In this document: positions 10,745 to 11,369 of the stretch, in pieces
Layout of the letters: each line of letters opens with the position of its first letter
How positions within the stretch are numbered: position 1 is the first letter of the stretch
DNA from: Phoronis pallida
Taxonomy: Eukaryota > Phoronida > Phoronidae
NCBI GenBank assembly: GCA_028565715.1
Contig: JAOXYC010209572.1
Span: forward strand, 1-11,369
Reading direction: 5' to 3'
DNA: 11,369 nucleotides
Position numbers and translations under genes: made by a program
Notes under the pieces: generated by a model
Seen by the model: only the letters and a program-made list of their open reading frames with translations
Database searches by the model: none
Told to the model about the DNA's origin: nothing

Positions 10745-11369
10745 AACCCCTGTAATCTGTTAATCGCAAGCACGTCGAGTGGGTTTTAGGGACTGACCAA
10801 AGATGGAAGTGAACTATGACGCTGGAAGACTGCAGGCAACAATTATACCAGGAAGTAAACAAGGAACACACGAGAATAGAGACGAGATTGTGAATGCCGT
10901 GCTTGGCTTTCCTTGTTTTTGAGGGTATCTTTCATTCAAATAATAATGATTTTATGTGAATTCAAACGAAAGTAATCTTTTTAACAGAATTCAATCTTTA
11001 ATTACGATAAAGCATTGGTTTCAGTACCTTAAAACCAGGATTATTGAGAGTTTTTTGCCAAGAAAATTTACAATTTCTCTGATTTGGCCCGGTTCACGTT
11101 GACAACACTACCCACGAATCATTGTTGAAATATCATTAAAAAGACAATTATTGTACAATGTTTTCCAAGTTTGTAGACAATGAAATCCCATTTATGCGTA
11201 AAAAGTAAATAATATGTCTTAATTATGTGTATTTTAATTTTTTTCAAAACATTTTGTGGATCCTTGGCCAGGTGGAATCACGTGACCAGTTTTGCAAACA
11301 TGGTGGACAAGCGGCGAAAATAGGGGGTGTGCTTAAATTTTACTGTTTTGATTCACCCTATCCGTTATC
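10745..11369. other. Right-hand region without a recognised gene
   Basis: There is no conserved coding sequence on either strand. A 39-codon frame (ATG at 10803, + strand, good start context) is unrecognised. TAAAACCC and GGGTTTTA near 10742 and 10781 form a short inverted repeat. If a divergent gene exists, this would be its first intron. Confidence 0.6.
11278..11285. promoter_or_regulatory. TCACGTGA E-box palindrome
   Basis: A perfect 8 bp palindrome of the CACGTG class, bound by USF, MITF/TFE or MYC-MAX type factors (established). An ATGGTGG (11299-11305), loosely like a YY1 site, follows about 14 bp later. Whether it marks a promoter cannot be told from this window. Confidence 0.3.

Noticed and set aside
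10803-10922. A 39-codon frame with good start context (MEVNYDAGRLQATIIPG onward)
   Set aside because: It is short, unrecognised, and has no strong donor or acceptor in phase; not enough to call an exon.

Overview
This is animal nuclear DNA. It is AT-rich, its genes are broken into many short exons by 200-900 bp GT-AG introns, and it is littered with SINE, LINE and MITE-like repeats. Both recognisable proteins are close to their human counterparts, and the exons join without a frame error at every junction. The repeats (a tRNA-headed SINE, a SINE with an (ATT)n tail, a 5'-truncated LINE end) resemble those of marine invertebrates such as lophotrochozoans or invertebrate deuterostomes. The phylum cannot be fixed from the sequence alone.

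Left half, + strand (70-5307): the last ten coding exons of NOL10 (nucleolar protein 10, the animal orthologue of yeast Enp2), a WD-repeat protein of the nucleolar small-subunit processome. About 434 residues are encoded here; the N-terminal part, about 265 residues in human, lies upstream of the window. Its introns hold a 42 bp near-perfect palindrome beside a second hairpin, a 5'-truncated LINE tail with a 15 bp target-site duplication, a SINE fragment, a 455 bp TTAA-bounded inverted-repeat element, and a SINE tail carrying an AATAAA.

Middle (5308-6333): a tail-to-tail intergenic stretch with the 3'UTRs of both genes and candidate poly(A) signals on each strand.

Right half, - strand (10183-6334): a complete COPS5/CSN5/JAB1 gene of seven coding exons and 335 residues. 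It is the JAMM metallo-isopeptidase of the COP9 signalosome, which removes NEDD8 from cullins; all catalytic residues are intact. Its introns carry a 370 bp MITE with long terminal inverted repeats and a second copy of the tRNA-derived SINE.

Far right (10384-11369): a probable COPS5 promoter with two CRE-like sites and a CCAAT box, and a weak candidate first exon of a divergent + strand gene. After that come about 600 bp with no convincing gene but with a TCACGTGA E-box near the edge.

The two genes act in unrelated housekeeping processes (ribosome assembly and cullin deneddylation), so nothing suggests a functional cluster. I found no novel multi-gene system. The observations worth a second look are repeat structures and possible transcript-processing effects.
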